From contig JAQFWX010000004.1 of NCBI GenBank assembly GCA_027605045.1, positions 1,312,683 through 1,376,682 of the forward strand: 64,000 nucleotides of DNA, in the 5' to 3' direction. Position numbers and translations under genes: made by a program. This document shows, in pieces, positions 63,324 through 64,000 of this stretch (the stretch's first letter is position 1; each line of letters opens with the position of its first letter). Source of the stretch: Phallus indusiatus (Eukaryota > Basidiomycota > Agaricomycetes > Phallales > Phallaceae). The notes under the pieces are model-generated. The model had not been told where the DNA came from and did no database searches. It was given only the letters and a program-made list of their open reading frames with translations.

Positions 63324-63957
63324 TGACATATATACTCTTGGTTGGTCTCGTTTGGCATGACATACACATCGTTCTCGCTCTCCTCATCGCTATCTATATA
63401 CATTCTCCCTCATCATACTCAACAAACTAATTCATTTCCGAGTTCCGGCTTACGCTCTTAATCCTTGTTAGATAAACCTGGCATTTGTAAACTAATGACA
63501 TATGTATATTATAATATAGCATATATGGAAACATTTGAAAGCACCACGTTCTTGAATTCTAGATGCACAATCCGGCATTAAATGATGTATATTAGTAATG
63601 ATACATTGCGGTAATAATAATTTCCCTCCTCTCAGATGAAAATTGCGAAGCCCGATTGTCGTTTTCGTAGTTTGAAAGGTCAAAAAGAAACAGATGGAAA
63701 GAAAAAGAGAAGCAAAAATGGGAAGAGTGTGAAAGAACCGACACAGCTCGTACACCCAAACAGATAGCCGATAGTTACATTTACACCAAATACAGGTTTA
63801 ATATACGGGGAAAGCGATAGGAGAAAAATATGACGATGGTGACGATGGAAAAAAAAAGGATATAACAAGGGAATAGATACAAACCGCAACCGGTCAACAA
63901 CAACAACACGCCTTTCAGGCTTCGCAGTTGCGGGAAAAAGGGGCAAAAAATCCAGGA
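63324..63957. other. Terminal intergenic gap, AT-rich, no gene seen
   Basis: Convergent 3' flanks. There are purine-rich runs (around 63680-63720 and 63840-63870). The minus-strand frame over 63680-63946 is Leu/Phe/Ser-rich low complexity and I do not accept it as a gene. Confidence 0.45.
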
Positions 63958-64000
63958 CTAGTCGAATTCTATATCCATTCCTTTGCGTTGAGCATATCGT
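63958..64000 (-). CDS. Possible 3' end of a gene running off the window
   Basis: On the minus strand the last 43 bases read RYAQRKGMDIEFD followed by TAG at 63958. The residue mix looks like a real C terminus, and the orientation would be convergent with the Apd1-like gene, but thirteen codons are too few to name it. Confidence 0.3.
   Translation of the reverse strand, partial: RYAQRKGMDIEFD

Noticed and set aside
63680..63946. Minus-strand frame rich in Phe, Leu and Ser
   Set aside because: Low-complexity translation of purine-rich runs; no motif, and it lies downstream of a likely stop for another gene.

Overview
This window looks like nuclear DNA of a mushroom-forming basidiomycete (Agaricomycetes). 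The evidence is intron-rich genes with introns mostly of about 50-60 bases, very short intergenic gaps, genes packed on both strands, a moderate base composition (GC not computed), and family members such as a Rim15-type kinase with a receiver domain, a KDM5 demethylase, a Ggc1 carrier and a fungal YlxR-like protein. The exact species cannot be told from the sequence. Almost every gene is a conserved housekeeping gene. I see no secondary-metabolite cluster, CRISPR array or complete transposon.

Layout. 0-8 kb: allantoinase (-), mitochondrial inner-membrane peptidase Imp1 (-), an AT-rich gap with a tRNA-like pol III element and a perfect hairpin, a gag-like lineage-specific gene (+), GTP/GDP carrier Ggc1 (-) and a BTB protein (-). 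8-17.3 kb: nucleoporin Nup82/88 (-), then three 26S proteasome genes in a row, Pre10/alpha7 (+), Rpn12 (-) and Pre3/beta1 (+), then a YlxR/DUF448-like protein (-) and an enoyl-CoA hydratase/isomerase of the AUH type (+). 17.5-29.2 kb: a clathrin-accessory (aftiphilin/Laa2-like) protein, two low-complexity unknowns, ESCRT-III Did2/CHMP1, ER-Golgi cargo receptor Svp26 and a synaptojanin-type lipid phosphatase, so this block is rich in membrane-traffic genes. 29.3-33.5 kb: three splicing/EJC genes, Prp9/SF3A3, eIF4A3/Fal1 and SF3B6. 33.6-46.7 kb: serine O-acyltransferase (CysA-like), a CorA-type Mg2+ transporter, KDM5 and nucleoporin Nsp1/Nup62. 46.8-64 kb: tRNA-Arg(UCU) with intron, splicing helicase Prp5, a second BTB protein with a hydrophobic tail, GPI de-N-acetylase Gpi12, proteasome regulator PI31, mitochondrial bS18m, Rim15 kinase, an Apd1-like [2Fe-2S] protein, and perhaps the last codons of one more gene.

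How the genes relate. There are four proteasome-linked genes, four spliceosome/EJC genes (Prp9, eIF4A3, SF3B6, Prp5) and two subunits of the same nuclear-pore subcomplex (Nup82 and Nsp1). Many genes are divergent pairs whose ATGs are only about 60-200 bases apart. A TGACGCGTC element, which contains the ACGCGT (MCB-like) core, recurs in the divergent promoters of Nup82/Pre10 and Rpn12/Pre3 and just upstream of Nsp1.

Two genome-wide cautions emerge. First, at least eight conserved coding regions change frame by one base, usually at short homopolymers; seven of the eight need one base added. This most likely marks indel errors in the assembly rather than broken genes. Second, at least three introns can only be spliced with GC donors (GC-AG), so annotation allowing only GT-AG would mis-call those genes. 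I saw no obviously new multi-gene system. The best leads are the YlxR-like fungal protein, the shared promoter element, the tail-anchored BTB protein and the gag-like gene.
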